From Aldehydirespirator sp965117015 (GTDB lineage Bacteria; Actinomycetota; Acidimicrobiia; Acidimicrobiales; Aldehydirespiratoraceae), in assembly GCA_965117015.1 (NCBI GenBank), contig OZ220747.1:1240001-1304000 (forward strand): a stretch of 64,000 bases of DNA, read 5' to 3'. Under the pieces are notes generated by a model. The model made no database searches. It was given only the letters and a program-made list of their open reading frames with translations, and was not told the DNA's origin. How positions within the stretch are numbered: position 1 is the first letter of the stretch; each line of letters begins with the position of its first letter. Both the position numbers and the translations under genes were made by a program. Below are positions 38,990 through 48,125 of this stretch, one piece after another.

Positions 38990-39610
38990 GTGACTGTGCG
39001 CGACGCTAAACCGGGCTCGGCTCGGCGATCGCTGGACAGCGACACCGTGATCACTGCCGCGGCGCGGATCGCCGACAAGGAGGGGCTGGACAAGCTGACC
39101 CTGACCCGGGTGGCCGACTCTCTCGGCGTCCGCCAGCCCGCCCTCTACCGGCACGTGGGCGGCTACGACGACCTCATCCGCAGCCTGAGCCTCCTGGGCC
39201 GGGAGATCCTGGCCAAGAGGCTCTCCGATTCGGCCGTGGGGCTGGCCGGCCACGACGCGGTGGCGGCGGTGGGCCACGCCTGGCGAGCCATGGTCCGGGA
39301 CCATCCCGGCATCTACGCCGCCACCGACCGCTACCCCTGCGCCGGCGATCCCGAATTGGAGGATGCGGTGGAGCAGGTGCTGGCCGTGGTGGGCCAGGCC
39401 CTCAGGTCTTACGACCTCACCGACGACGATCGGGTCCACGCCGCCCGCACCCTGCGCAGCGCCTTCCACGGTTTCAGCCACCTCGAGTCGGGCGACGGCC
39501 ATCCGCTGCCCCACGATCCCGAGGAGACGTTCCGGCACCTCGTGGAGTTGCTGTGTGCCGGCATCGAGCGGTTGTCCCGCAACACCGGCGCCCGTGGGGC
39601 TGCCGCCTAA
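38990..39610 (+). CDS. TetR-family transcriptional regulator (WHG-type C-terminal domain)
   Basis: 206 residues from the GTG at 38990, behind GGGAGG at 38978-38983. The N-terminal helix-turn-helix is DTVITAAARIADKEGLDKLTLTRVADSLGVRQPALYRHVGGYDDLIRSLSLLG. The C-terminal region (WRAMVRDHPGIYAATDRY, then RTLRSAFHGFSHLESGDG) resembles the TetR_C WHG-type ligand domain. It lies between pta and the FeS/molybdopterin genes on the same strand, so it may control either or both. The 70-base upstream gap contains AACGTT and a repeated CTAAC, possible operator parts but unproven. Confidence 0.88.
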   Translation: MTVRDAKPGSARRSLDSDTVITAAARIADKEGLDKLTLTRVADSLGVRQPALYRHVGGYDDLIRSLSLLGREILAKRLSDSAVGLAGHDAVAAVGHAWRAMVRDHPGIYAATDRYPCAGDPELEDAVEQVLAVVGQALRSYDLTDDDRVHAARTLRSAFHGFSHLESGDGHPLPHDPEETFRHLVELLCAGIERLSRNTGARGAAA

Positions 39611-39655
39611 GGCCTCGTGGATGGTTCTCTTGCTCGGCAGTGACAGGGCTGTGAT

Positions 39656-41170
39656 GTGACCCGGCTGGGGTTCCTGCTCGACAGCGACAGCTGCATCGGC
39701 TGTCACGCATGCACGGTCGCGTGCAAGAGCGAGCACGACGTTCCTCTAGGCGTGAACCGCACCTGGGTCAAGTACATCGAGACCGGCACGTTCCCCAACG
39801 TCAACCGGCACTTCTCGGTGATGCGATGCAACCATTGCGACGACGCGCCCTGCATCACCATCTGCCCCACCGGCGCGCTGTTCCGGGCCGCCAACGGGGT
39901 GGTGGACTTCGACGACAGCAACTGCATCGGCTGCAAGGGATGCATGAACGCCTGCCCCTACGACGCCATCTACATCAACCCGGCCACCAACACCGCCAAC
40001 AAGTGCAACTTCTGCAACCACCGGATCGATCAGGGCCTTGAGCCGAGCTGCGTGGTGGTGTGCCCCACCCACGCCATCAAGGTGGCCGACCTCGACGACC
40101 CGAACGATGAAACCACCCGGCTCATCGCCCGCAGCGACACCGCGGTGCGTGCCCCCCAGCAGCAGACCCTTCCCAAGGTGTACTACCGGGGTGCCGACCA
40201 GGCGTCGCTGGATCCGCTGCGCACCGCCATCGCGCCCGACGGCATGATCTGGGCCGACACCACGCCCCAGCATCCGACGGCCGAGCCTGACGGCCACGGC
40301 ACCGTCGCCCGGACCGCCTACACCACCGCCCACCAGATGACCTGGAAGGCCAAGGTGTCCAGCTATCTAGTCACCAAGGCGATCGCCGCCGGCGTGATGG
40401 CCGTGGCCGCCCTGCTGGCGCTGCTGGGCCACGGTGACTCGCAGGCGGCGGTGGGAGTCATGCCGCCGGTGGTCGCGGGCATATTCCTCGCAGTCACGGG
40501 CGGGCTGCTCGTCGGGGACCTGAAGCGCCCCGAGCGCTTCTACTACCTCCTCACCCGCGGCAACCGCCGCTCCTGGCTGGTCAAGGGCGCATGGGTGCTG
40601 GGTGCCTTCGCGGCAGTGTGCGCGGCTTGGTTCGTGGCCGGTGCCGCCGGTTCGGCCGGTGCGCTTGTCGGCTTGGCCGTCCCCGCCGTGCTGCTGGCCG
40701 CCGCCACCGCCGGTTACACCGCCTTCCTGTTCGGCCAGTGCGAGGGCCGGGATCTGTGGCAGACGCCGCTGTTGCTGCCGACGCTGCTGGCTCAGGCCGC
40801 GGTGGCCGGGGGCGCCGCATACTCGCTCGCGGATGTCGCCATGGAGATACCGGCAGTGACCGCCGTTCGCTGGACAATGCTGGGCGGCCTTCTGGCTACC
40901 GGGGTGCTCATCGGCGCCGAGGTGACCTCTCAGGGCACCAGTCACGTCGAAGCCGCGGTGACGGCCATGACCCGGGGCCGCTACGCCCGCCGCTTCTGGG
41001 CCGGCGGCATCGTGCTGGGCCTGCTCGTGCCCGCCGTCCTGACCGCATCCGCCCTAGCCGCCGGTACGGGCCCGGCACTGCCCGCTCTGGCCGGACTGGC
41101 CGCTCTGGCGGGCATGTGGTTCTACGAGGACACCTTCGTGCGGGCCGGCCAGTCCGTCCCGCTGTCGTAG
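39656..41170 (+). CDS. Fused four-cluster FeS protein and NrfD-type membrane anchor (SoeB-SoeC-like)
   Basis: 504 residues from a GTG; no strong ribosome binding site. Residues 1-160 carry four cysteine groups: CIGCHACTVAC, CNHCDDAPCITICP, CIGCKGCMNACP, and CNFC...CVVVCP, which together bind four [4Fe-4S] clusters. A linker leads to eight or nine hydrophobic helices from about 240 to 495 (SSYLVTKAIAAGVMAVAALLALL onwards) of the NrfD/DmsC anchor type, which exchanges electrons with quinone. In SoeABC, PsrABC and DMSO reductases these parts are two proteins. With the cytoplasmic molybdoprotein encoded next, it forms a membrane-bound oxidoreductase. Taurine context favours sulfite oxidation. Confidence 0.85.
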   Translation: MTRLGFLLDSDSCIGCHACTVACKSEHDVPLGVNRTWVKYIETGTFPNVNRHFSVMRCNHCDDAPCITICPTGALFRAANGVVDFDDSNCIGCKGCMNACPYDAIYINPATNTANKCNFCNHRIDQGLEPSCVVVCPTHAIKVADLDDPNDETTRLIARSDTAVRAPQQQTLPKVYYRGADQASLDPLRTAIAPDGMIWADTTPQHPTAEPDGHGTVARTAYTTAHQMTWKAKVSSYLVTKAIAAGVMAVAALLALLGHGDSQAAVGVMPPVVAGIFLAVTGGLLVGDLKRPERFYYLLTRGNRRSWLVKGAWVLGAFAAVCAAWFVAGAAGSAGALVGLAVPAVLLAAATAGYTAFLFGQCEGRDLWQTPLLLPTLLAQAAVAGGAAYSLADVAMEIPAVTAVRWTMLGGLLATGVLIGAEVTSQGTSHVEAAVTAMTRGRYARRFWAGGIVLGLLVPAVLTASALAAGTGPALPALAGLAALAGMWFYEDTFVRAGQSVPLS

Positions 41171-41182
41171 GGGGATCGCGCC

Positions 41183-43996
41183 GTGGCCGAACTGAACAGC
41201 TATCCCCCGCACGAGACGTGGCACGACGCGGTATCCCTCGACGCCAAGGCCTGGCCCCGGCGGGTCGAGCACCATCACACGCTGGTGCCCACCACCTGCT
41301 TCAACTGCGAGGCGGCTTGCGGCCTGGTGTGCCATGTCAACCACGCCACCGGCCGCATCGACCGCGTCGAGGGCAATCCGCTGCATCCGGCCAGCCGGGG
41401 CCGCAACTGCGCCAAGGGTCCCGCCACCCTCAACCAGATCGACGACCACGAGCGCATCCTGCACCCGCTTCGCCGGGTGGGGGAGCGAGGCGGCGGCCAA
41501 TGGGAGCGGGTGAGCTGGGCTGAGGCTCTCGACGACATCGGCGGCCGCGTCCGCTCCGCCATCGCCGAAGGCCGCCACAACGAGGTCATGTACCACGTGG
41601 GCCGCCCCGGAGAGGACGGCTACGCCGAACGGGTCCTGCAATGCTGGGGGGTGGACGGCCACAACAGCCACACCAACATCTGCAGCTCCAACGCCCGCAT
41701 CGGCTACCAGAGCTGGATGGGCCACGACCGCCCGTCGGCCGACTTCGCCAACGCCGAAGTGATCTTCCTGATCTCGTCGCACCTCGAGGCGGGGCACTAC
41801 TTCAACCCCCACGCCCAGCGCATCATCGAGGCCCAGGGCCAGGGCGCGACGGTGATCTGCGTCGATCCCCGGCTGTCCAACACCGGGGCCAAGGCCGACT
41901 TCTGGCTGCCGGCGTGGCCCGGAACCGAGCCGTTCCTGCTGCTGGCCATCGCCCGCCTGCTGCTGGTTGCCGGCACCTGGGAGAGAGACTTCGTGCGGCG
42001 CTGGACGAACTGGGAGACCTACCTGCGCCAGCGACACCCGCAGCGGGCTGTCGACTTCGACTCTGTGGGTCCGGCTCTGCTCGAGGACTACGCGGCCTAC
42101 ACGCCGGAGGAGGCCGAACGGGTGTGCGGCGTGCCCGCGGCCCAGATCATCGAGATCGCACGGATAATCGGCGCCCACCCGACGAAGTTCGCCTCCCACA
42201 ACTGGCGGGCCGCGGGCGCCGGCAACCTGGGCGGCTGGCAGACGGCCCGGTGCCTGTTCTTCCTCAACGTGCTCACCGGCTCGGTCGGCACGGTGGGCGG
42301 CACCACCGGCAACGGCTGGAACAAGTACAAGGCGCCCCATCCGCCGGGGGCTCCGCCGGTGCAGCACTGGAACGAGCTCAACTGGCCTCGTGAGTATCCG
42401 CTGGCCTACCACGAGATGTCGATCCTGCTGCCTCACCTCCTCCACGAGGGCCGGGGCCGTCTCGACGTGTACTTCAGCCGGGTCTACAACCCGGTGTGGA
42501 CCAACCCCGACGGGTTCAGCTGGCTGGAGGCCCTCAAGGATCCCGGCAAGGTGGGCTGCCATGTGGCGCTCACGCCCACCTGGTCGGAGACGGCCGTCTT
42601 CGCCGACTACGTGCTGCCGATGGGGGTCGGCGCCGAACGCCACGACGTGGCCAGCTTCGAGACCCACGCCGGCCGCTGGATCGGGTTCCGCCAGCCGGTG
42701 CTGCGCCGCTACGCCGAGATCCGGGGCGAAGCCGTCGGTCACGCCTCCCGGACCCACGAGTTCAACCCGGGCGAGGTATGGGAGGAGAACGAGTTCTGGA
42801 TCGAGCTGTCGTGGCGCATCGATCCCGACGGCGAGCTGGGCATCCGCCGGTGGTTCGAGAGCCCCGCGCATCCCGGAACACCCATGTCGGTGGACGAGTA
42901 CTACTCCACCATGTTCGAGGGCGTCCCCGGCCTGGCCGACGACGCGGCCGCGGCCGGGCAGACCCCGCTGGAGTTCATGCGCGACCGGGGTGCCTACGCC
43001 CTCGATGGCGACATGTACCAGCCGTATGAGCGCGCCGTCGACCCGGCCGCACTCCAGGACTGCGAGATGGACAGCGCCGGCGTCTTCCGTCGCCCGGGCA
43101 CACCGGGTACCTGGTCGGGCGAGCCTGAAGAGCTGGGTGCCCTGAAGCTGGCCGGGCTCGGTGACGGCTCGCCCGCGGTGGAGGTGGACGGCATTGCCCG
43201 GGAGGGCTTCCCCACCCCGTCTCGCAAGCTCGAGCTGTACTCGCAGACCCTGGCCGACTGGGGCTGGCCCGAGTACGCCACACCGGCGTGGATCCCATCG
43301 CACGTGCACTGGGAGGACTTGGACCTCGAAGGCGATGAGCGCATCCTTCTGCCTACCTTCCGCATCCCGACGCTCATCCACACCCGCTCGGCCAACAGCA
43401 AGTGGTTGTCGGAGCTCAGTCACCGGCATCCGCTGTGGGTCCACCCCACCGACGCCGAGGCTCTCGGGATTGAGGTCAACGGCCTGGTGCGGATCACCAC
43501 CCGCATCGGACACTTCGTGATCGGGGCCTGGCGAACCGAGGGGATCCGCCCCGGCGTAGTGGCCGCGTCGCACCACATGGGCCGGTGGCGGCTCGACGCC
43601 AACGCCGGCGGCTCGTGGGCGGGCGGCGATGCCGACATCACCAGCACCGGATCGGTGTGGCGACTCCGGCGCAAGGGTCGGCCGGAGCGCCATACCAGTG
43701 AGGATCCCGATACCGAGCGCATCTGGTGGAGCGACACCGGCGTGCATCAGAATCTCACGTTCTGCGTGCAGCCCGATCCGGTCTCGGGCATGCAGTGCTG
43801 GCACCAGCGGGTGAGAGTGGGTCCCGCCGAGGAGGGCGACACCTACGGCGACGTGGTGGTCGACACGGCCAAGGCCCGCGAGGCCTACCGCGAGTGGCTG
43901 GCCATGACCCGTCCCGCGCCCGGGCCCGGAGGCCTGCGCCGCCCCCTGTGGTACGCCCGCCCCCTCAAGCCCACCCCCGCCGCCTACGCGTTGTAG
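41183..43996 (+). CDS. Molybdopterin-bis-guanine-dinucleotide oxidoreductase, catalytic subunit (SoeA-like)
   Basis: 937 residues from a GTG 12 bases after the anchor gene. An N-terminal [4Fe-4S] motif with Cys39, Cys42, Cys46 and Cys76 (TCFNCEAACGLVC ... NCAKG). The large molybdopterin domain includes ERVSWAEALDDIGGRV, NSHTNICSSNARIGYQSW with Cys167 as candidate molybdenum ligand, GATVICVDPRLSNTGAKADFWLP, and a C-terminal molydop_binding domain (RSANSKWLSELSHRHPLWVHPTDAEALGI). No Tat signal is present, so the enzyme faces the cytoplasm, as SoeA does and most DMSO, tetrathionate and thiosulfate reductases do not. It probably oxidises sulfite released from taurine; a reductase role is not excluded. 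Confidence 0.85.
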   Translation: MAELNSYPPHETWHDAVSLDAKAWPRRVEHHHTLVPTTCFNCEAACGLVCHVNHATGRIDRVEGNPLHPASRGRNCAKGPATLNQIDDHERILHPLRRVGERGGGQWERVSWAEALDDIGGRVRSAIAEGRHNEVMYHVGRPGEDGYAERVLQCWGVDGHNSHTNICSSNARIGYQSWMGHDRPSADFANAEVIFLISSHLEAGHYFNPHAQRIIEAQGQGATVICVDPRLSNTGAKADFWLPAWPGTEPFLLLAIARLLLVAGTWERDFVRRWTNWETYLRQRHPQRAVDFDSVGPALLEDYAAYTPEEAERVCGVPAAQIIEIARIIGAHPTKFASHNWRAAGAGNLGGWQTARCLFFLNVLTGSVGTVGGTTGNGWNKYKAPHPPGAPPVQHWNELNWPREYPLAYHEMSILLPHLLHEGRGRLDVYFSRVYNPVWTNPDGFSWLEALKDPGKVGCHVALTPTWSETAVFADYVLPMGVGAERHDVASFETHAGRWIGFRQPVLRRYAEIRGEAVGHASRTHEFNPGEVWEENEFWIELSWRIDPDGELGIRRWFESPAHPGTPMSVDEYYSTMFEGVPGLADDAAAAGQTPLEFMRDRGAYALDGDMYQPYERAVDPAALQDCEMDSAGVFRRPGTPGTWSGEPEELGALKLAGLGDGSPAVEVDGIAREGFPTPSRKLELYSQTLADWGWPEYATPAWIPSHVHWEDLDLEGDERILLPTFRIPTLIHTRSANSKWLSELSHRHPLWVHPTDAEALGIEVNGLVRITTRIGHFVIGAWRTEGIRPGVVAASHHMGRWRLDANAGGSWAGGDADITSTGSVWRLRRKGRPERHTSEDPDTERIWWSDTGVHQNLTFCVQPDPVSGMQCWHQRVRVGPAEEGDTYGDVVVDTAKAREAYREWLAMTRPAPGPGGLRRPLWYARPLKPTPAAYAL

Positions 43997-44051
43997 TCCA
44001 GTCGATACAGTGGCTCGCACCGAGCGGCGAGCTGTAACGGAGGTGCCGCTG

Positions 44052-45344
44052 ATGAGCCTGAGCAACCCCACTGAAGGGGTCGACACTTCGAACGCTCCCT
44101 ATGTGATCGTGTCGAGCGACACCCACGCCGGGCTTCAGTGCGAGGAGTACCGCCCCTACCTCGACTCTGCCCTGCACGACGAGTTCGACGTCTATGTGGC
44201 CGGGCGCCACGAGCACCGGCGGGTCCAGGAGGAGGTCAACGCCGAGTTCCTGGCCGAGTGGGAGGGCGAGAACGCCGAGGGGCTGCGGGGCGCCTACGAC
44301 CCCGAGGTGCGCGACAAGGAGCTCGACGCCGACGGCATCGCCGGCGAGGTGATCTTCGCCGACGGCGACGCGGTCACCGGTCAGGAGTCCCCGCCGTTCG
44401 GCGCCGGCCTGTCCGCGGGCCAGATAACCGACCCCCGCCAAGCCTTCGGCGGGGCCCAAGCCCACAACCGCTGGTTGGTGGACTTCTGCGCCACCAACCC
44501 GCCCCGCCGGGCCGGGGTGGGCCTGGTGCCGATCACCCACGACGTGGACAAGTCGGTGGCCGAGATCGAATGGCTGGCCGGCAAGCCCGGCATCGCCGGG
44601 ATCATGATCCCCACCATGTGGCACGGCTTCCCGCCCTACGGGTCCGACCACTACGACCGGGTGTGGGCCGCCTGCGCCGAGACCGGCCTGGTGGTGCACA
44701 CCCACTCGGGCGAGGCCGATTTCCCGTCATACGGCGACAACGTGGCCATGTACGTCTCCGAGGTGCCGTTCTGGACCCACCGGGCCCTGTGGCAGCTGCT
44801 GTTCTCAGGCAAGTTCGACAGGTTCGGTGGCCTGCGCTACGCGGTGGTGGAGTGCGGCTCCTACTGGATCGCCGACCTGCTGTGGAAGACCGACGTGAAC
44901 TTCGGGGCCAGCAACAAGATCAAGAAGCTGGGCTCGCGCATGAAGGGCCTGATCTCGCGCCTGCCGTCGGAGTATTTCGGTACCAACGTGTTCATCGGGG
45001 CGTCCACCATGAGCAAGGAGGAGATCCGCCGCCGCCACGTCAACGGGATCGACGCGCTGATGTGGGGCACCGACTACCCCCATCCCGAGGGCTCGTGGCC
45101 CCACACCGCCCGACGCTTGGAGAGCGACTTCCGCGATGTGTCCATCGAGGACGCTCGCCTGCTGCTCGGCCTCAACGCAGTGGAGTGCTACAACCTCGAC
45201 CTCGACTCCCTCACCGACATCGCGGCGCGGATAGCACCCACCCCCGAGCAGCTCCACCAGGACCCCGCTCTGCGCACCCCGCCGGACGCCAAGCGCACCG
45301 CCCGCTGGTGGATAGACGAGTACGGCTGCGAGCTCCAGTACTGA
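44052..45344 (+). CDS. Amidohydrolase-2-family metal-dependent hydrolase
   Basis: 430 residues from the ATG at 44052 with GGAGG 8 bases before it; a GTG at 44010 would add 14 residues. Amidohydrolase-2 pattern: YVIVSSDTHAG at the N-terminus (the usual metal motif is D-x-H), a central RRAGVGLVPITHDVDKSVAEIEWL, LVVHTHSGEADFPSYG with a metal His, and ALMWGTDYPHPEGSWPH with the catalytic Asp, then LLLGLNAVECYNLD. Relatives include decarboxylases and hydrolases of aromatic or amide substrates. The substrate is unknown. It pairs with the next gene, 13 bases downstream. Confidence 0.82.
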   Translation: MSLSNPTEGVDTSNAPYVIVSSDTHAGLQCEEYRPYLDSALHDEFDVYVAGRHEHRRVQEEVNAEFLAEWEGENAEGLRGAYDPEVRDKELDADGIAGEVIFADGDAVTGQESPPFGAGLSAGQITDPRQAFGGAQAHNRWLVDFCATNPPRRAGVGLVPITHDVDKSVAEIEWLAGKPGIAGIMIPTMWHGFPPYGSDHYDRVWAACAETGLVVHTHSGEADFPSYGDNVAMYVSEVPFWTHRALWQLLFSGKFDRFGGLRYAVVECGSYWIADLLWKTDVNFGASNKIKKLGSRMKGLISRLPSEYFGTNVFIGASTMSKEEIRRRHVNGIDALMWGTDYPHPEGSWPHTARRLESDFRDVSIEDARLLLGLNAVECYNLDLDSLTDIAARIAPTPEQLHQDPALRTPPDAKRTARWWIDEYGCELQY

Positions 45345-45357
45345 ACCGCGTCCCGCA

Positions 45358-45774
45358 GTGAGCTACGAGCCGAGTCCCTGGCAGCCGATCGCCGACCACG
45401 TCGATCGCTACCTGGCCACTGAAGGGGCCGACGGCTTCGAGTGGGAGGGCGCCCAGTGCGTGATCCTCACCACCGTCGGGCGCAAGACCGGCAGCCTGCG
45501 CCGCTCCCCGCTCATCCGCATCCGTGACGGCCAGCGCTACCTACTGGTGGCGTCCATGGGCGGCGCCCCCAGCAACCCCAGCTGGTATCTCAACCTGGTC
45601 GAGAATCCCGATGTGACCATCCAGGACCGGGCCGAGACGCATCATCTGAGAGCCCGCACGGCCACACCCGAGGAGAAGGCCGAGCTGTGGCCCCTCGCCG
45701 TGAGCCAGTGGCCCGACTACGACGACTACCAGGCCCGCACCACCCGCGACCTTCCTCTGGTGATCTGCGAATAG
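45358..45774 (+). CDS. F420-dependent nitroreductase-like protein (Ddn family)
   Basis: 138 residues from a GTG. Deazaflavin-dependent nitroreductase signature: CVILTTVGRKTGSLRRSPLIRIRDGQRYLLVASMGGAPSNPSWYLNLVENPDVTIQD, a split beta-barrel that binds coenzyme F420. It reduces an unknown substrate, or protects against quinone stress as some mycobacterial homologues do. It follows the amidohydrolase gene and ends 9 bases from the convergent LysR stop. F420 use is consistent with an actinobacterial host. Confidence 0.88.
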   Translation: MSYEPSPWQPIADHVDRYLATEGADGFEWEGAQCVILTTVGRKTGSLRRSPLIRIRDGQRYLLVASMGGAPSNPSWYLNLVENPDVTIQDRAETHHLRARTATPEEKAELWPLAVSQWPDYDDYQARTTRDLPLVICE

Positions 45775-45783
45775 GACTCGCGT

Positions 45784-46680
45784 TCACCCCGAGGGCGTAG
45801 CCGCGTAGAGCTCGGCTACCACGTCCAGGGCTTGGGCCACCAGGGGCAGGGGCTCCCCGGCACGGGTGAGCAGCAGGAGGGGCACCGAGGCCCACCCCTC
45901 GAGCAGACCCACATAAGTCAGACCGGGCGGCTGGAAGGTCCGGACACCGGCGGGCACCATGGCCACTCCCTCGCCGGCGGCCACGAAACCCAGAATGGTG
46001 GCGTACTCGGTCGCCTCGATGATCGGGTCGTAGGTCACGCCCTCCGCGCCCAGCATCCCGGCCAGCACCGCGTGAAGGCTGGGCGAGACGCGCCGGTCGA
46101 AGCCGATGATCGCCTCGCCGTCGAGGTCGCGCAGGTTGGCGTCCGGTGCGGCCGCCAACCGGTGGGACGCGCCGGCGGCAACCAGCAGGGGCTCCTGCAT
46201 CACCAGAGTTGCCTCCACCCGCTCAGGGTCGGCCGCGGCCCGACCGATGCCCAGATCGATGCGACCGGCTCGGAGAGCCTCGACCTGCTCGTCGGAGCTC
46301 ATGGTGTGCAGCTCGTAGTCCACCTGAGGCCAGCGGCGCCGGTACTCGCTGAGGGCTCGGGGCATCACCTCGTAGGCGGCCGAGTCTACGAATCCGACCC
46401 GCAGGGTGCCGGCCTGCCCGTGACGCCGCTGGTCCATGAGGCGGTCGACGCTGTCGGCTTCGGCCAGCAGGCGCACCGCTTCCGGGTACAGGAAGGCGCC
46501 GGCGTCGGTGAGGCTCACTCTGCGGGTGCTGCGGTCGAACAGCGCGGTGTCGAGTTCCCGCTCGAGCAGCCGGATCTGCTGGCTGAGCGGGGGCTGGGAC
46601 ATGTGCAACCGCTGAGCCGCTCGCCCGAAGTGCAACTCCTCAGCCACGGCCACGAAGTAGCGCAGCCGCTGAAGGTTCAT
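45784..46680 (-). CDS. LysR-family transcriptional regulator
   Basis: 298 residues, standard length. N-terminal winged helix-turn-helix: MNLQRLRYFVAVAEELHFGRAAQRLHMSQPPLSQQIRLLERELDTALFDR. The C-terminal periplasmic-binding-like effector domain begins TLRVGFVDSAAYEVMPRALSEYRRRWPQVDYELHTMSSDEQVEALRAGRIDLGIGR. It is transcribed divergently from soxB across 109 bases, the classical LysR arrangement, so it most likely controls the sarcosine-oxidase operon in response to a small metabolite. Confidence 0.93.
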   Translation of the reverse strand: MNLQRLRYFVAVAEELHFGRAAQRLHMSQPPLSQQIRLLERELDTALFDRSTRRVSLTDAGAFLYPEAVRLLAEADSVDRLMDQRRHGQAGTLRVGFVDSAAYEVMPRALSEYRRRWPQVDYELHTMSSDEQVEALRAGRIDLGIGRAAADPERVEATLVMQEPLLVAAGASHRLAAAPDANLRDLDGEAIIGFDRRVSPSLHAVLAGMLGAEGVTYDPIIEATEYATILGFVAAGEGVAMVPAGVRTFQPPGLTYVGLLEGWASVPLLLLTRAGEPLPLVAQALDVVAELYAATPSG

Positions 46681-46789
46681 CCCTCAATCATATTCTAAGC
46701 GACTTAATCGATCCATTATTGATACTCTGAATCGCTGAAGAACTCTGCGGCCGCGCCTACGATGCCGTGGCGATGACCGGACCGGGGCA
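46681..46789. promoter_or_regulatory. Divergent LysR / soxB control region
   Basis: 109 bases, AT-rich at 46684-46735. Several T-N11-A windows fit a LysR site, for example across 46703-46725, where ATCGAT and ATTGAT are separated by 5 bases. TATTCT at 46691-46696 is a possible -10. The exact operator cannot be chosen from one sequence. Confidence 0.45.
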
Positions 46790-48088
46790 ATGATCAGAAT
46801 CGGACGTCGACCGCCGAAGTACTCCGCGGCCGGACTGGTCTGGCGGGGTCTGCGGGGCGAACAATGGCCCCGGATCTGGCGCGACACCGAACTGAAGCGC
46901 TCCTATGACGCGGTGGTGATCGGCGGGGGCGTGCACGGCCTGGCCACCGCCTACTACCTGGCTCGCAACCACGGCATCTCCGATGTGGCCGTCGTGGACA
47001 AGGCCTACCTGGGCAGCGGAGCCTCGGGCCGCAACACCGCCATCGTGCGGGCCAACTACCTGACCCCTGAGGGTGTCGCCTTCTACGACCGGTCGCTGCA
47101 GCTCTACAACTCCATGGCGCTGGATCTGAACATCAACGTCATGATGAGCGAGCGCGGCCATCTCACCCTGGCCCACACCGACGCCGCGCTGCGCACCATG
47201 AACTGGCGGGCGGAGGTCAACAAGCTCCAGGGCGTCAACTCCAGCGTGATCGGTCCCGACGAGATCAAGAAGATCGCTCCCGCCCTCGACACCTCCGACC
47301 ATCCCCGCTACCCGATCCTGGGCGCGCTGCACCACCCGCCCGGCGGGATCGTCCGCCACGACGCGGTGGTGTGGGGCTACGCCCGGGCCGCCGACCACAT
47401 GGGCGTCGAGATGCACCAGAAGACCGAGGTCCTCGACATTCTCTGCGAGGGCGGCGACGGTCCGGACGGCAAGGGCGCGGGCGGCAAGGTCGTCGGCGTT
47501 CGCACCAACCGGGGCGACATCTCCACCCCGGTGGTGGTGAACTGCACCGCCGGCTGGGCCGGCCTCATCTCGGCCATGGCCGGCGTGCGCCTGCCCATCA
47601 CCACCCACCCGCTCCAGGCTGCGGTCACCGAGCCGGTCAAGGTGTTCCTGCCCACCGTGGTGGTATCGGGCTCGCTGCACGTCTACATCAGCCAGACCGA
47701 CCGGGGCGAGCTCGTCTTCGGCGCCGCCGTCGATGCGGTGGCCACGTACTCGATCCGGGGCTCACTGGAATTCACCGAGGAGTTGGCCGGTCATGTGCTC
47801 GAACTCATGCCGAGCGTCTCCCGCATGAGGCTGCTGCGCCAGTGGTCCGGCCTGTGTGACATGACCCCCGACTACTCGCCGGTGATGGGGTTCACCCCGG
47901 TGGACGGCTTCCTGGTGGATGTGGGATGGGGCACCTACGGCTTCAAGGCAGCCCCGGTTTCCGGCGAGCAGATGGCCGAGGCCGTCGCCACCGGCCGGAC
48001 CCCCAAACTGATCGAGCCCTTCGCCCTCAGCCGCTTCGACACCGGCGAGCTGGTGGGCGAGAAGGGCGCTGCGTCGGTGGGGCACTGA
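46790..48088 (+). CDS. soxB: Sarcosine oxidase subunit beta
   Basis: 432 residues. FAD-binding DAO domain: SYDAVVIGGGVHGLATAYYLARNHGISDVAVVDKAYLGSGASGRNTAIVRANY; C-terminal VDGFLVDVGWGTYGFKAAPVSGEQMAEAV. The N-terminal extension (PPKYSAAGLVWRGLRGEQWPRIW) is typical of the heterotetrameric SoxB. It oxidises the N-methyl group of sarcosine or a related secondary amine, giving glycine, H2O2 and a one-carbon unit that SoxA passes to tetrahydrofolate. First gene of soxBDAG, divergent from the LysR gene. Confidence 0.95.
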   Translation: MIRIGRRPPKYSAAGLVWRGLRGEQWPRIWRDTELKRSYDAVVIGGGVHGLATAYYLARNHGISDVAVVDKAYLGSGASGRNTAIVRANYLTPEGVAFYDRSLQLYNSMALDLNINVMMSERGHLTLAHTDAALRTMNWRAEVNKLQGVNSSVIGPDEIKKIAPALDTSDHPRYPILGALHHPPGGIVRHDAVVWGYARAADHMGVEMHQKTEVLDILCEGGDGPDGKGAGGKVVGVRTNRGDISTPVVVNCTAGWAGLISAMAGVRLPITTHPLQAAVTEPVKVFLPTVVVSGSLHVYISQTDRGELVFGAAVDAVATYSIRGSLEFTEELAGHVLELMPSVSRMRLLRQWSGLCDMTPDYSPVMGFTPVDGFLVDVGWGTYGFKAAPVSGEQMAEAVATGRTPKLIEPFALSRFDTGELVGEKGAASVGH

Positions 48089-48125
48089 TGGGCGCGCAAG
48101 TTTCTCAATCGGCGGTGAGGCACTG

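Noticed and set aside
41054..44086. 1010-codon open frame on the minus strand
   Set aside because: It is antisense to the molybdopterin oxidoreductase, with GC-rich composition and no recognisable domain; the plus-strand gene has full family motifs.
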